From Clostridiales bacterium UBA3758 (GTDB lineage Bacteria > Bacillota > Clostridia > Oscillospirales > Oscillospiraceae): a stretch of 24,439 nucleotides of DNA. The DNA lies in contig DFGE01000028.1 of NCBI GenBank assembly GCA_002371675.1, forward strand, positions 71,629 to 96,067, in the 5' to 3' direction. Positions 14,484-21,049 of this stretch are shown here, in pieces. Within the stretch, counting starts at the first letter, position 1, and the number at the start of each line of letters is the position of its first letter. A program made the position numbers and the translations under genes. Below the pieces are notes generated by a model. The model had not been told where the DNA came from. It was given only the letters and a program-made list of their open reading frames with translations, and searched no databases.

Positions 14484-14512
14484 ATATTACCAGTTTGCCG
14501 GAAGATTGTCCA
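14484..14512 (-). promoter_or_regulatory. Promoter of the SPL-A / TIGR04076 unit
   Basis: TGGACA (14507-14512), a 17-bp spacer and TAATAT (14484-14489) on the minus strand give a plausible promoter about 95 nt upstream of the start codon. No strong operator palindrome is visible. Confidence 0.5.
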
Positions 14513-14571
14513 GCCGCAGAAGCGGAATGGTTCACACCCCCCTTCTCCGCGCTACGGAAACAGAAAAAAAC

Positions 14572-14615
14572 AGAAAGCACAGAGCCGGGATCATCCATCC
14601 GGTTTTGTGCTTTCT
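14572..14615. terminator. Bidirectional hairpin upstream of SPL-A
   Basis: AGAAAGCACA (14572-14581) pairs with TGTGCTTTCT (14606-14615), with CCGG/CCGG pairing inside. A-rich sequence lies to the left and T-rich sequence lies within the right arm. It would insulate SPL-A from the hairpin array beyond it. Confidence 0.6.
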
Positions 14616-14647
14616 TGCTGCTGCAGGCTTCATAATGATTATATGAT

Positions 14648-14818
14648 GGCGAAAAGCCAAAAAGCTTTTCGCCGCGCGGCTTTGCCGCGCAGCCAAACAG
14701 CATAGCTGTTTGGCCATATATTCATTTCAATGAGCATCGGGCGAATGACCCTTTGGGTCATTCGCTGCCAAACTTGTCGTTTGGCAGCGAAATCAATCGA
14801 ACCCTCGATTGATTTCGC
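14648..14818. repeat. Array of six consecutive perfect hairpins
   Basis: Six inverted repeats follow almost without gaps: GGCGAAAAGC (10 bp, 14648-14673), GCGCGGC (7 bp, 14674-14690), GCCAAACAG (9 bp, 14692-14714), GCGAATGACCC (11 bp, 14741-14765), TGCCAAAC (8 bp, 14766-14786, extendable to 11 by sharing bases with its neighbours) and GCGAAATCAATCGA (14 bp, 14787-14818). All arms pair perfectly and loops are 3-6 nt. The sequences differ from one another. This is the main content of the gene-poor stretch 14418-15190. Confidence 0.85.
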
Positions 14819-14822
14819 CATC

Positions 14823-15007
14823 CGATGGTCATTATAGGTGTAGCGGGTGTGCCGCTCGTTCATGTCATGGTTGATTGTGGCGATCCGCAGTCCCGGCGCG
14901 GCCATGGAGCCGTCCTCGAACTCGATCCCGCCGGGACGCCGACAGAATGGCGGAGTGATTGATGAAAACACCCTTGCGGTATTGATTTTTCCTTGTATTT
15001 CAATCAT
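14823..15007 (-). pseudogene. Possible gene remnant with an RtcB-like start
   Basis: A minus frame opens at ATG 15007 with GAGGAA 9 nt upstream and begins MIEIQGKINTA, very like the first residues of clostridial RtcB RNA ligases. After about 12 codons the likeness stops, and the frame then runs through unrelated sequence into the hairpin array. I read it as a decayed gene start joined to other sequence. A genuine orphan small protein cannot be excluded. Confidence 0.3.
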
Positions 15008-15042
15008 TGTTATTTTTCCTCAAATTGGAAAGCGTGAAGCAT

Positions 15043-15123
15043 ATGCACGAACACGAGCACGACACGGGAGAAGTATATTATCACGATCACGGCGACGGCC
15101 AGGCCATCGACAAATTCATGTAG
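15043..15123 (+). CDS. Candidate 26-residue His-rich peptide
   Basis: The frame MHEHEHDTGEVYYHDHGDGQ ends in AIDKFM and has five histidines plus acidic residues, a metal-binding look. GGAAAG lies 10 nt upstream, and a very strong terminator starts 9 nt after the stop. It could be the tail of a lost metal-binding protein instead of a whole gene. Confidence 0.3.
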   Translation: MHEHEHDTGEVYYHDHGDGQAIDKFM

Positions 15124-15132
15124 TTCTGTGTG

Positions 15133-15180
15133 AAAGAGCACCGGCAAGGCGGGATTTCCTGCCTTGCCGGTGCTCTTTTG
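15133..15180. terminator. 18-bp perfect bidirectional terminator
   Basis: AAAGAGCACCGGCAAGGC (15133-15150) pairs without mismatch with 15161-15178 around a ten-base loop. Runs of A and T stand on the two sides. It ends the mscS transcript on the minus strand (12 nt after its stop) and anything coming from the plus strand. Confidence 0.9.
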
Positions 15181-15190
15181 TTGGAATCGC

Positions 15191-16120
15191 TCAATCGTTT
15201 CCCTTGTGGATCACCACCTGCGGGAAGGGGATCTCCACGCCGTTGTCGTCAAACAGGATCTTCAGGTCCCTCGCCAGCATCCGCTGGCCGGCAAACACGT
15301 TCTGCTCTGTCACGTCCACGGCGAATTTCAGGTTCACCCCGCTGTCGGCCAGCGCGTCCACGCCGAGATAGCGCGGCGCCGAGAGATACAGATCCGGGTG
15401 TTCCTTCCCCAGTCCGGGCAGCTTCTCCTGCAGCATCTTCTCCAGTTTGCGCAGGTCGGTCGCATAGGAGACCGCCGCCAGCACCAGCGCCACGGAGTTG
15501 TTGCGTGAGCGGTTCTGGAAGTTTCGAATATCGGAATTGTTAACCACCTTCAGGTTGCCCCCGGCGTCTTCAATGACGGTGGTGCGAACGCCGATGCTGC
15601 GGACGGTGCCCCGGAAGTCGTCCAGAATGATGATGTCGCCCACGCTGTACTGGTTTTCAAAAATGATGAACGCGCCGGTGATGATATCCTCGATCAGGCT
15701 CTGGGCGCCAAAGCCCAGGATCAGGCCCACGATGCCAACGCCCGCCAGAACAGCCGTGGCGTTCACCCCCAGGATGCTCAGGCCCCAGACCAGGGCGGCG
15801 ATCACCGCCACATATTTGAGCAGCCCTGAGACCAGATTGGTCACCGTGCCCGCTCTGCCCCCGCGCTTGCCCAGCGCGGCCAGAATCAGCTTCACGATCT
15901 GATAGCAGAGCCACACCAGGGCGACGGCAAGCACCAGAGTCAATAGCTGCGCAATGGTGGTATGGGCGTCGCTCTGGAAGAGGAGATTGTTCTTCTCCGT
16001 CTCCGCCAGGGCGGTTTTCAGCTCCGACGGCAGAGGCAGCCAGTTGGGATTAGCCAGCAGCAGGGCCAGGATCGCCACAAGAACAATGCCGATGTAGGTC
16101 CTGGTGTTTTTCTTTTTCAT
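15191..16120 (-). CDS. mscS: MscS-family mechanosensitive ion channel
   Basis: This 309-residue channel is near the usual MscS length. TM1 is about residues 9-24, TM2 about 54-80 and the hydrophobic pore-lining stretch about 100-155, with the family signature GVGIVGLILGFGAQSLIEDIITGAFI and then FENQYSVGDIIILDDFRGTV entering the beta domain. It should open under membrane tension to release solutes on hypo-osmotic shock. AAGGAGG lies before the ATG. A membrane-anchored surface-protein gene ends 33 nt upstream on the same strand, so the two are probably cotranscribed; a strong terminator follows. Confidence 0.95.
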   Translation of the reverse strand: MKKKNTRTYIGIVLVAILALLLANPNWLPLPSELKTALAETEKNNLLFQSDAHTTIAQLLTLVLAVALVWLCYQIVKLILAALGKRGGRAGTVTNLVSGLLKYVAVIAALVWGLSILGVNATAVLAGVGIVGLILGFGAQSLIEDIITGAFIIFENQYSVGDIIILDDFRGTVRSIGVRTTVIEDAGGNLKVVNNSDIRNFQNRSRNNSVALVLAAVSYATDLRKLEKMLQEKLPGLGKEHPDLYLSAPRYLGVDALADSGVNLKFAVDVTEQNVFAGQRMLARDLKILFDDNGVEIPFPQVVIHKGND

Positions 16121-16153
16121 TTCGATCCTCCTTCAGCTTCTCAAGAAAGACTG

Positions 16154-18076
16154 TCAGCTTATATCATGGTAGACGAAGAGCTCCTGCTCCCAGCGGGGGC
16201 CCATGCCGTTGTAGTAGCGCAGCCCGATGTCGAAAGAGTACTCGCCCGGGCTGAGCTCTTCCAGCGGCACCGTGAAGACCCAGCGGAGGCTGCCGTCCCC
16301 GGCGGTATAGACCCTGCTCAGAGTCGGCGTACCGATACTGCTCCATTCATGGGTCGCGCTGCCTGCGATGACTGCCACGTTCTCCGGCTCGACCAGGGAG
16401 AGATCGATGACGACCTCCGCCACCAGCTGCTTGTTCTCTGCGTCGTAGGTGATTGCCGGGCTGTTGGCGTAATGGGCAAAGCCGCCGCCGTACTGCTCGA
16501 ACACGGGGCTCTCCAGGGTACCGGTGACCCCGTCGGGGTAGATGTAGGAAATCACGAACTTGGCCTTGTAGCGGCGTCCCACGTCGTCCACGCCCCAGAG
16601 GGCGCTCAGCTCGGGATCCTTATAGGCGAACTCGAGGATACCGTGATCGTCTGCAACCGAGGCGTTGTATTCAAGGGTCCCGAAGTCCGTATCGGTCTCC
16701 CAACCGCCGGAGCCCAGCTTCTGCATGGTGATAAAGGCCTGGCCGCCAAGCAGATCATTCAGCTGGAGATCGCAGGCCACACCACAGCCGGGTTCATAGG
16801 CGCCGGGCTCGACCCAGCCGCCGAAGAACAGGCTCAGGGTCGGAGCGGTGTGGGCGTCAAACTGAACCAGCGAGACGCAGCTCCAGTCAATGGCCCCGCC
16901 CATGTCCTTGTAATTGAGCCTGAGATCCAGGTCGTTGTAGACCAATGTGTTCAGCGTCTCCCCGTTCAGGGTATAGCTCACGGTAATGCTGCCGTCCGCC
17001 TCCGGGCCGGTGATCTCCGCCTTGCCCAAAAGGTCGTAGATCGAGCTGCCGCTCCAGAGCACCAGCTCCGTGGGCGTCACCTTGCTCAGGTCCAGGATCA
17101 GGCCGGTATCCACCTGGAATTTTGCGGTCAGCTTCCCGTCCCGCAGTTCAGCGGAAACAGGGCTCAGATAATCGCCCGCGTAAGACCAGATGCTGCCGCA
17201 GCTGGTGCTGTAGATCGTGCCCGCTGCGCCGTTTTTCATCGTGTAGTCGCATACGACGCGCATCTCCCGCAGGACGCCCGGCTCTGTGCCTATGTCCACA
17301 GAAAACATGTCATAGATGATGGACCCGTCCCAGTTGGGCGAGCTGCCGCTGTAGCTTCTGCTGCTGCCGCTGACCTCCTGCCAGCCGCCGCCTTTCACAT
17401 CCCGCAGCTGAAGCCTGGCCGTGATGGGCTTGGTCCGGTCCGCGTCGTTCAGCGCGATGGTATAGGCATAGGTAAAATTGTCATAGGGAGTGGGATCATC
17501 CACCACAGACATCGCATGGGACTGGCTGATGCCGGTAAAGGCCGGCGCGGTCAAAGTCGGCGGAGGCGTGGGTGTAGGCGTCGGTGTGGGTGTAGGCGTC
17601 GGTGTAGGCGTAGGTGTCGGTGTTGGCGTAGGTGTCGGTGTCGGTGTTGGCGTAGGTGTCGGTGTCGGTGTTGGCGTCGGCACCGGAGTCGGCACCGGCG
17701 TGGGGATCGGCGTAGGGTTCGGCGTCGGCGTAGGCGCCGGAGTGGGCGTCGGTATCGGCGTGGGCGGCTCACCCGGCGGCGTGCTCGGCATAGCGCTGGG
17801 AGAGGGCGCCGGCGTTGGCGTGGGGAGGACGATCGGGGTCTCAGTAGGGGGATCAATCGGGTCGTTTATCGGCGGATCTGGAAGATTGATCAGGATCAGG
17901 ATGGTGATGAGGGTGACGACGCTGGTGGTAAAGTACTTGCGCATATGATTCATCCGCACCAACCGGCGCTGATACAGGGCCGCCTCATTTCCGGTCAGGC
18001 GGCCGCGGATCTTTCTCCTCCGCAAGGGTTCATAGGGGCGCGCGTATTCCGGGTAGCGATCATCGATTTCGCGCAT
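16154..18076 (-). CDS. Membrane-anchored surface protein with Pro-Thr stalk
   Basis: The 640-residue protein is not from a family I recognise. It has a basic cytoplasmic tail (about 1-48), one hydrophobic segment (about 49-64, FTTSVVTLITILILIN), a Pro/Thr-rich stalk (about 66-173, mostly PT dipeptides with a few V, A and N) and a large ectodomain (about 174-640). The ectodomain looks like repeated beta-sandwich segments rich in aromatics, Gly and Ser (for example VCDYTMKNGAAG and FVISYIYPDGVTG). The N-in/C-out topology without a cleavable signal or LPXTG motif suggests a stalk crossing the cell wall. GGGGG precedes ATG 18076. The mscS gene follows 33 nt later. Confidence 0.8.
   Translation of the reverse strand: MREIDDRYPEYARPYEPLRRRKIRGRLTGNEAALYQRRLVRMNHMRKYFTTSVVTLITILILINLPDPPINDPIDPPTETPIVLPTPTPAPSPSAMPSTPPGEPPTPIPTPTPAPTPTPNPTPIPTPVPTPVPTPTPTPTPTPTPTPTPTPTPTPTPTPTPTPTPTPTPTPPPTLTAPAFTGISQSHAMSVVDDPTPYDNFTYAYTIALNDADRTKPITARLQLRDVKGGGWQEVSGSSRSYSGSSPNWDGSIIYDMFSVDIGTEPGVLREMRVVCDYTMKNGAAGTIYSTSCGSIWSYAGDYLSPVSAELRDGKLTAKFQVDTGLILDLSKVTPTELVLWSGSSIYDLLGKAEITGPEADGSITVSYTLNGETLNTLVYNDLDLRLNYKDMGGAIDWSCVSLVQFDAHTAPTLSLFFGGWVEPGAYEPGCGVACDLQLNDLLGGQAFITMQKLGSGGWETDTDFGTLEYNASVADDHGILEFAYKDPELSALWGVDDVGRRYKAKFVISYIYPDGVTGTLESPVFEQYGGGFAHYANSPAITYDAENKQLVAEVVIDLSLVEPENVAVIAGSATHEWSSIGTPTLSRVYTAGDGSLRWVFTVPLEELSPGEYSFDIGLRYYNGMGPRWEQELFVYHDIS
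17557..17824. repeat. GGTGT(A/C)GGCGTC-type tandem repeat encoding the PT stalk
   Basis: Short, 6- and 12-bp-periodic GGTGTNGGCGTN units run through the stalk-coding region, most regularly at 17569-17695. On the minus strand they read ACNCCN and encode (Pro-Thr)n. Replication slippage in steps of 6 bp would change stalk length without breaking the frame. Confidence 0.85.
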
Positions 18077-18198
18077 GGCTTTTCCCCCTTCCCTCGCCGC
18101 TTCTGTTCCGATCCGAATCGAAAGCGATGCACAGGCGCTGTCAAATGGAGAGATCTGACTTCTCCGATCGTCGAGGCTGTCTAAATCTGTCTATACTA

Positions 18199-18227
18199 AT
18201 TTTACCATATGTATATACGCATTTCAA
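18199..18227 (-). promoter_or_regulatory. Promoter of the surface protein / mscS unit
   Basis: TTGAAA (18222-18227), a 17-bp spacer and TAAAAT (18199-18204) on the minus strand give a near-consensus promoter about 120 nt upstream of the start codon. The rest of 18077-18402 holds no gene beyond the IS66 end and the terminator listed separately. Confidence 0.75.
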
Positions 18228-18363
18228 TAGCCTATCGCTTTCCTGTCCTTCAATTTCTATTCGGTTTAAGGCCAGAAGGCCCCGGTTCGATCCCAAAAGA
18301 CGACGCAGGAACGCCTTAATGACGCCCTTGGAAGTAAGCGTCAAACGGGTATCATATAGAAAA

Positions 18364-18386
18364 GGAGCTCGCAGGATGCGAGCTCC
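18364..18386 (-). terminator. Terminator of the IS66 remnant
   Basis: GGAGCTCGCA / TGCGAGCTCC with a three-base loop is followed on the minus strand by TTTTCT. It lies 16 nt after the transposase stop codon. Confidence 0.75.
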
Positions 18387-18402
18387 GAGAAGCGTACGCC
18401 TG

Positions 18403-18780
18403 TTAAGTTGAATCAGACCTGCATTGCGGTGGGGCATTCTGCAGCAGAAGTGTGGTTGCCCAATCAGAATCGGAGAGAGCCCGCCTTGGCGCTTCGTTCA
18501 GCAACCAGGTCAAGTAGCGGTACGAATCAAGGCCGTTCTCCTTGGCTGTCTCAATCAGACTGAAGATCACAGCGCTGCTCTGTGCTCCACCCGGCGTGTT
18601 TGCGAACAGAAAGTTCTTCCGTGAAATAACAAATGGCTTTATGCTGCGCTCGGCACGGTTGTTGCTGAGTTCAATGCGGCCGTCCTCAAGATAGACGATC
18701 AGAGTCGGCCACTGGTTCTTCAAATAGTTCAGCGCAATCCCAAGCTTGGACTTCGGCGCGGCATCTCTTCTATTGATTCC
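18403..18780 (-). pseudogene. IS66 transposase, C-terminal fragment
   Basis: About 125 codons remain of an IS66 TnpC-type transposase that is normally near 500 residues. Preserved segments are PKSKLGIALNYL, the block carrying the final catalytic Glu region (DGRIELSNNRAERSIKPF), SRKNFLFANTPGGAQSSA and the C-terminal YRYLTWLLNEAPR. The N-terminal zinc-finger and most of the DDE core are missing, so it is inactive. The natural stop is intact and followed by a terminator. Confidence 0.9.
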
Positions 18781-19013
18781 TGCTCGATACCGCAGGAACC
18801 CACTATATGGTTTTTCCTGGCCATGTTTGATCCTCCTCGATATTTGGTAGGATAAAGAAGCCAGAGAGCATGAGAAAAGTCAAGAAATATAACTGATCCA
18901 TTTTAGCCTACTTTTGAGCAAGAATGCAGGCCATATGTTGATTCGCCTAACGGCATTCTCAGGTTCGAAGCCTTCTGCCTCTTACTTTAAGCGAGACTTC
19001 TGCACAGCATATT

Positions 19014-19050
19014 TGCACCAAAAGGTGCCTAAAATTCCTGAACTATTTGA
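19014..19050. repeat. Dispersed structured repeat, partial copy 3
   Basis: The mini-hairpin GCACC-AAAA-GGTGC is followed by about 25 nt (to GAACTATTTGAAC) that align with 20036-20066 of copy 2 (GGTGTCTGATATT, then AAACTATTTG). The upstream half of the repeat is missing. Confidence 0.5.
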
Positions 19051-19062
19051 ACATAAAAAGAA

Positions 19063-19100
19063 CTCCCGCACGCTCTTTTTGACCGTGCGGGAGCAACTTT
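19063..19100 (+). terminator. Hairpin with short T-run inside the IR-bounded block
   Basis: The ten-base arms CTCCCGCACG / CGTGCGGGAG pair perfectly around an 11-nt loop and are followed by CAACTTTTCG. No plus-strand gene precedes it. Confidence 0.6.
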
Positions 19101-19213
19101 TCGTTGAAATTACAGGGAAACCGGGGATTATTGACCTATAAACGTGATAAATGCCGGATTTGCCTGGTAGACAAATTCGGCACTTATCATGGCAGGGGAA
19201 GAAGGCTTCGAAC

Positions 19214-19472
19214 AGAATTTGGGTATTTTTTGATACTTTTAAACGTCATTTTACGTCAAATTTGCCATTTTTAAGAACTTTTCCAAACCGGTCTGACCAC
19301 TGCATTTTTTTAGGTTCAATAAGTTGGGGGTCAATTAAGGGGTCAAAACGCACTCTGAAGGCGGTTCGCCGAGTGTCCTGATTTGCATTTGCATATATTC
19401 ATTTTTCGGCTTGTTTTCCCCTCCACCACCAAGAACAGAATCAACCATTTGACTTGAAAAGGAGTACTGATT
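19214..19472. other. AT-rich leader before tnpV
   Basis: No gene or clear promoter is seen. A compact stem-loop CACTC...GGCG-GTT-CGCC-GAGTG lies around 19350-19374, and a direct repeat GGGGTCAA occurs around 19328-19347. These may be remains of a mobile-element end. Confidence 0.35.
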
Positions 19473-19820
19473 ATGGATCTGACATATACCCGAAACGGCG
19501 ACTATCTGTTCCCCGATCTCCGCTTCGAAGCCGAAAATCCGCCCATCGGCAAGTACGGGCTGCTGCGAAAGAGATATCTGAAAGAGCACAGGCGCGGATG
19601 GTATTCCAGCCTGCTGCTGACCGGCAAGCTGGACGAACACCTGGCCAAGATCGACCACAGTTGCAATGAACGCATTGAACTTATTATGAATCAACTGGCT
19701 AGGCGTGAGGGCGTGACCGAAGCGCTTAAGGCGGCCGATCAAATGGAATGGGTGCACCGAATGAACAACATCCGGGCACGAGCGGAGGAAATCGTTTTGA
19801 GCGAGTTGGTTTACTGCTGA
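19473..19820 (+). CDS. tnpV: TnpV-family transposon-encoded protein
   Basis: This 115-residue protein matches TnpV (MDLTYTRNGDYLFPDL, GKYGLLRKRYLKEHRRGWYS, then LLTGKLDEHLAKID and MEWVHRMNNIRARAEEIVL). TnpV accompanies clostridial mobilisable transposons and IS-like elements; its molecular role is unknown. AAAGGAG lies 8-9 nt before the ATG, and a perfect terminator follows the stop. No recombinase or relaxase gene is nearby, so it is probably a stranded remnant of a larger element. Confidence 0.85.
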   Translation: MDLTYTRNGDYLFPDLRFEAENPPIGKYGLLRKRYLKEHRRGWYSSLLLTGKLDEHLAKIDHSCNERIELIMNQLARREGVTEALKAADQMEWVHRMNNIRARAEEIVLSELVYC

Positions 19821-19830
19821 TTGAATATCT

Positions 19831-19864
19831 TGAGCCCGTGACGATTTGTCACGGGCTCATTTTT
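19831..19864 (+). terminator. tnpV terminator
   Basis: TGAGCCCGTGAC / GTCACGGGCTCA with a five-base loop is followed by TTTTTG. It lies 11 nt after the tnpV stop. Confidence 0.92.
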
Positions 19865-19951
19865 GTGTGTTTCTATTTGCGTTCAAACAACACTTTGTTC
19901 AAACGCCCTATACACGTCACTTTTGGAGGCTAAGCTTTCTCATATATAGCA

Positions 19952-20096
19952 GAAATCGTCTTGAAACGAACTATTTCAAGACGATTTCTGTCTGTGTTGC
20001 ACCAAACGGTGTCCAGACGAGGGTTTTACTACCAGAAGGTGTCTGATATTATGTAAACTATTTGTCGGGCCGTGCGTCTCGTTTTTTGCCGAGATA
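19952..20096. repeat. Dispersed structured repeat, copy 2
   Basis: A perfect 15-bp hairpin GAAATCGTCTTGAAA / TTTCAAGACGATTTC (19952-19988) is followed by sequence homologous to 7844-7962: TGTCTGTGTTGCACC, the mini-hairpin CACC-AAAC-GGTG, then ACC-AGAA-GGT, ATGTAAACTATTTG and GTCGGGCC, ending in TCTCG...CGAGA. Like copy 1 it lies just beyond the 3' end of a minus-strand operon (SPL copy B ends at 20138). Apart from this repeat, 19865-20137 has no gene. Confidence 0.75.
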
Positions 20097-20137
20097 TACA
20101 GCCGTCTATTATCACGTGATTGCTTTTTCGGAGCAGA

Positions 20138-21049
20138 TCATTTTCTGCGTGTTCCCGTGTTCTCCGAGCCGCGGATCTCCTCGTGATAGAAATAGTCCAC
20201 GATCACAGGATGCCCCTGTGGCACTCTGCCGTAAGGCATCTCGTTGTCCACAAAGGGACAGTCATACCGTTTTGCCATGGCTTCAGCTCTGGCCTCGAGT
20301 CCTTCAAAGTAGCTCCGGTCTTTCTTGTTGTAGATCGCATCGTACAGGCCGACCAGTTCCGGCCGCTTCTCCGCGATATAGTCCATGATCGTCTTTTTGA
20401 AGCCGCCGCGCAGATTCAGATTTTCCAGCCAGAACAGATCACACTGATCCTTGACGCGCTCGAAGATCGCCTCAAAGTCCGTGATGCCGGGAAAGACCGG
20501 GGAGACAAAGCAGACCGTGCGGATTCCCGCATCGTAGACCTTTTTCATGGCGGACAGGCGGCGCTCGATGGAAACAGCGGAATCCATGTCGTCCTTAAAC
20601 GCCTCGTCCAGCGTATTGATTGACCAGGAGACGGTGACCTGCCCCAATTCCTTGAGCAGATCGAGGTCCCGCACAACAAGGTCCGACTTGGTGCAGATCA
20701 GGATATCCGCACCGCTGCCGCGAAGCTGTTCCAGAAGCTTTCTGGTATTCTGAAAGACCTCCTCCTGGGGATTGTAGCCATCGGTGACAGAGCCGATCAC
20801 CACGCGCTGTCCGGCGTATTTCCGAGGATTCTTGATCTCCGGCCAGTGCTTGACATCCAAAAACGTGCCCCATTCCTCCGTATGCCCGGTGAAGCGCTTC
20901 ATGAAGCTTGCGTAGCAATACCTGCAAGCGTGGGTACAGCCCACATAGGGATTGACCGAATAGCCGCCCACTGGCAGGCTGGATTTGGTCATGATATCTT
21001 TGGTTTCGACCTCTCCGATCAAAATGCCGTCCATCATCATTTGCGCCAT
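20138..21049 (-). CDS. SPL-type radical SAM protein, copy B
   Basis: This 303-residue paralogue of the gene at 13509-14387 has CTHACRYC (C38, C42, C45), VTDGYNP, TKSDLVVRDLDL, VSWSINTLDE, SPVFPGITD and the C-terminal YFYHEEI. The residue before SVTD is Gly here but Cys in copy A (FFCSVTD), a difference close to the active barrel. ATG 21049 has GGAGG 10 nt upstream and overlaps the end of the DUF5131 gene; an ATGA start at 21040 is the alternative. It is the third gene of the MarR operon. DNA repair by analogy to SplB is possible but unproven. Confidence 0.88.
   Translation of the reverse strand: MAQMMMDGILIGEVETKDIMTKSSLPVGGYSVNPYVGCTHACRYCYASFMKRFTGHTEEWGTFLDVKHWPEIKNPRKYAGQRVVIGSVTDGYNPQEEVFQNTRKLLEQLRGSGADILICTKSDLVVRDLDLLKELGQVTVSWSINTLDEAFKDDMDSAVSIERRLSAMKKVYDAGIRTVCFVSPVFPGITDFEAIFERVKDQCDLFWLENLNLRGGFKKTIMDYIAEKRPELVGLYDAIYNKKDRSYFEGLEARAEAMAKRYDCPFVDNEMPYGRVPQGHPVIVDYFYHEEIRGSENTGTRRK

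Larger units (their letters stand above)
18334..18824 (-). mobile_element. IS66-family element, internally deleted remnant
   Basis: A GTAAGCG sequence, which resembles known IS66 termini, lies at 18334-18340 pointing into the element. The other end is not recognisable: no matching inverted copy is found up to 18960. Inside are the C-terminus of the transposase (18403-18780) and, further upstream, a start MARKNHIVGSCGIEQ with an AGGAGG site (ATG at 18824), resembling the first small IS66 gene. The middle of the IS is gone, and the two pieces meet out of frame near 18770. Confidence 0.7.
18963..19213. mobile_element. MITE-like block bounded by 14-bp inverted repeats
   Basis: GTTCGAAGCCTTCT (18963-18976) and its exact reverse complement (19200-19213) bound 251 bp. 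Just outside, ATTCT recurs in inverted orientation with a 3-nt offset. Inside are a partial copy of the dispersed repeat (19014-19050, GCACC-AAAA-GGTGC), a 10-bp hairpin CTCCCGCACG / CGTGCGGGAG (19063-19093, then CAACTTTTC) and an 18-bp imperfect hairpin at 19145-19189. No gene is present. A non-autonomous mobile element or a structured RNA are the alternatives. Confidence 0.5.

Noticed and set aside
14648..14818. Hairpin array considered as tandem transcription terminators
   Set aside because: Most stems lack a following T-run and no gene on either strand ends immediately before them.
17569..17695. Repetitive block considered as a CRISPR array
   Set aside because: The units are 6-12 bp with no unique spacers and are in frame within the Pro-Thr stalk.
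15962..18184. 740-codon open frame on the plus strand
   Set aside because: It is antisense to the surface protein gene; its Arg/Cys-rich stretch is the complement of the Pro-Thr repeat.
18277..18300. GGTTCGATCCC resembling a tRNA T-arm
   Set aside because: The flanking bases do not form the 5-bp T-stem or an acceptor stem, and no anticodon arm precedes it.
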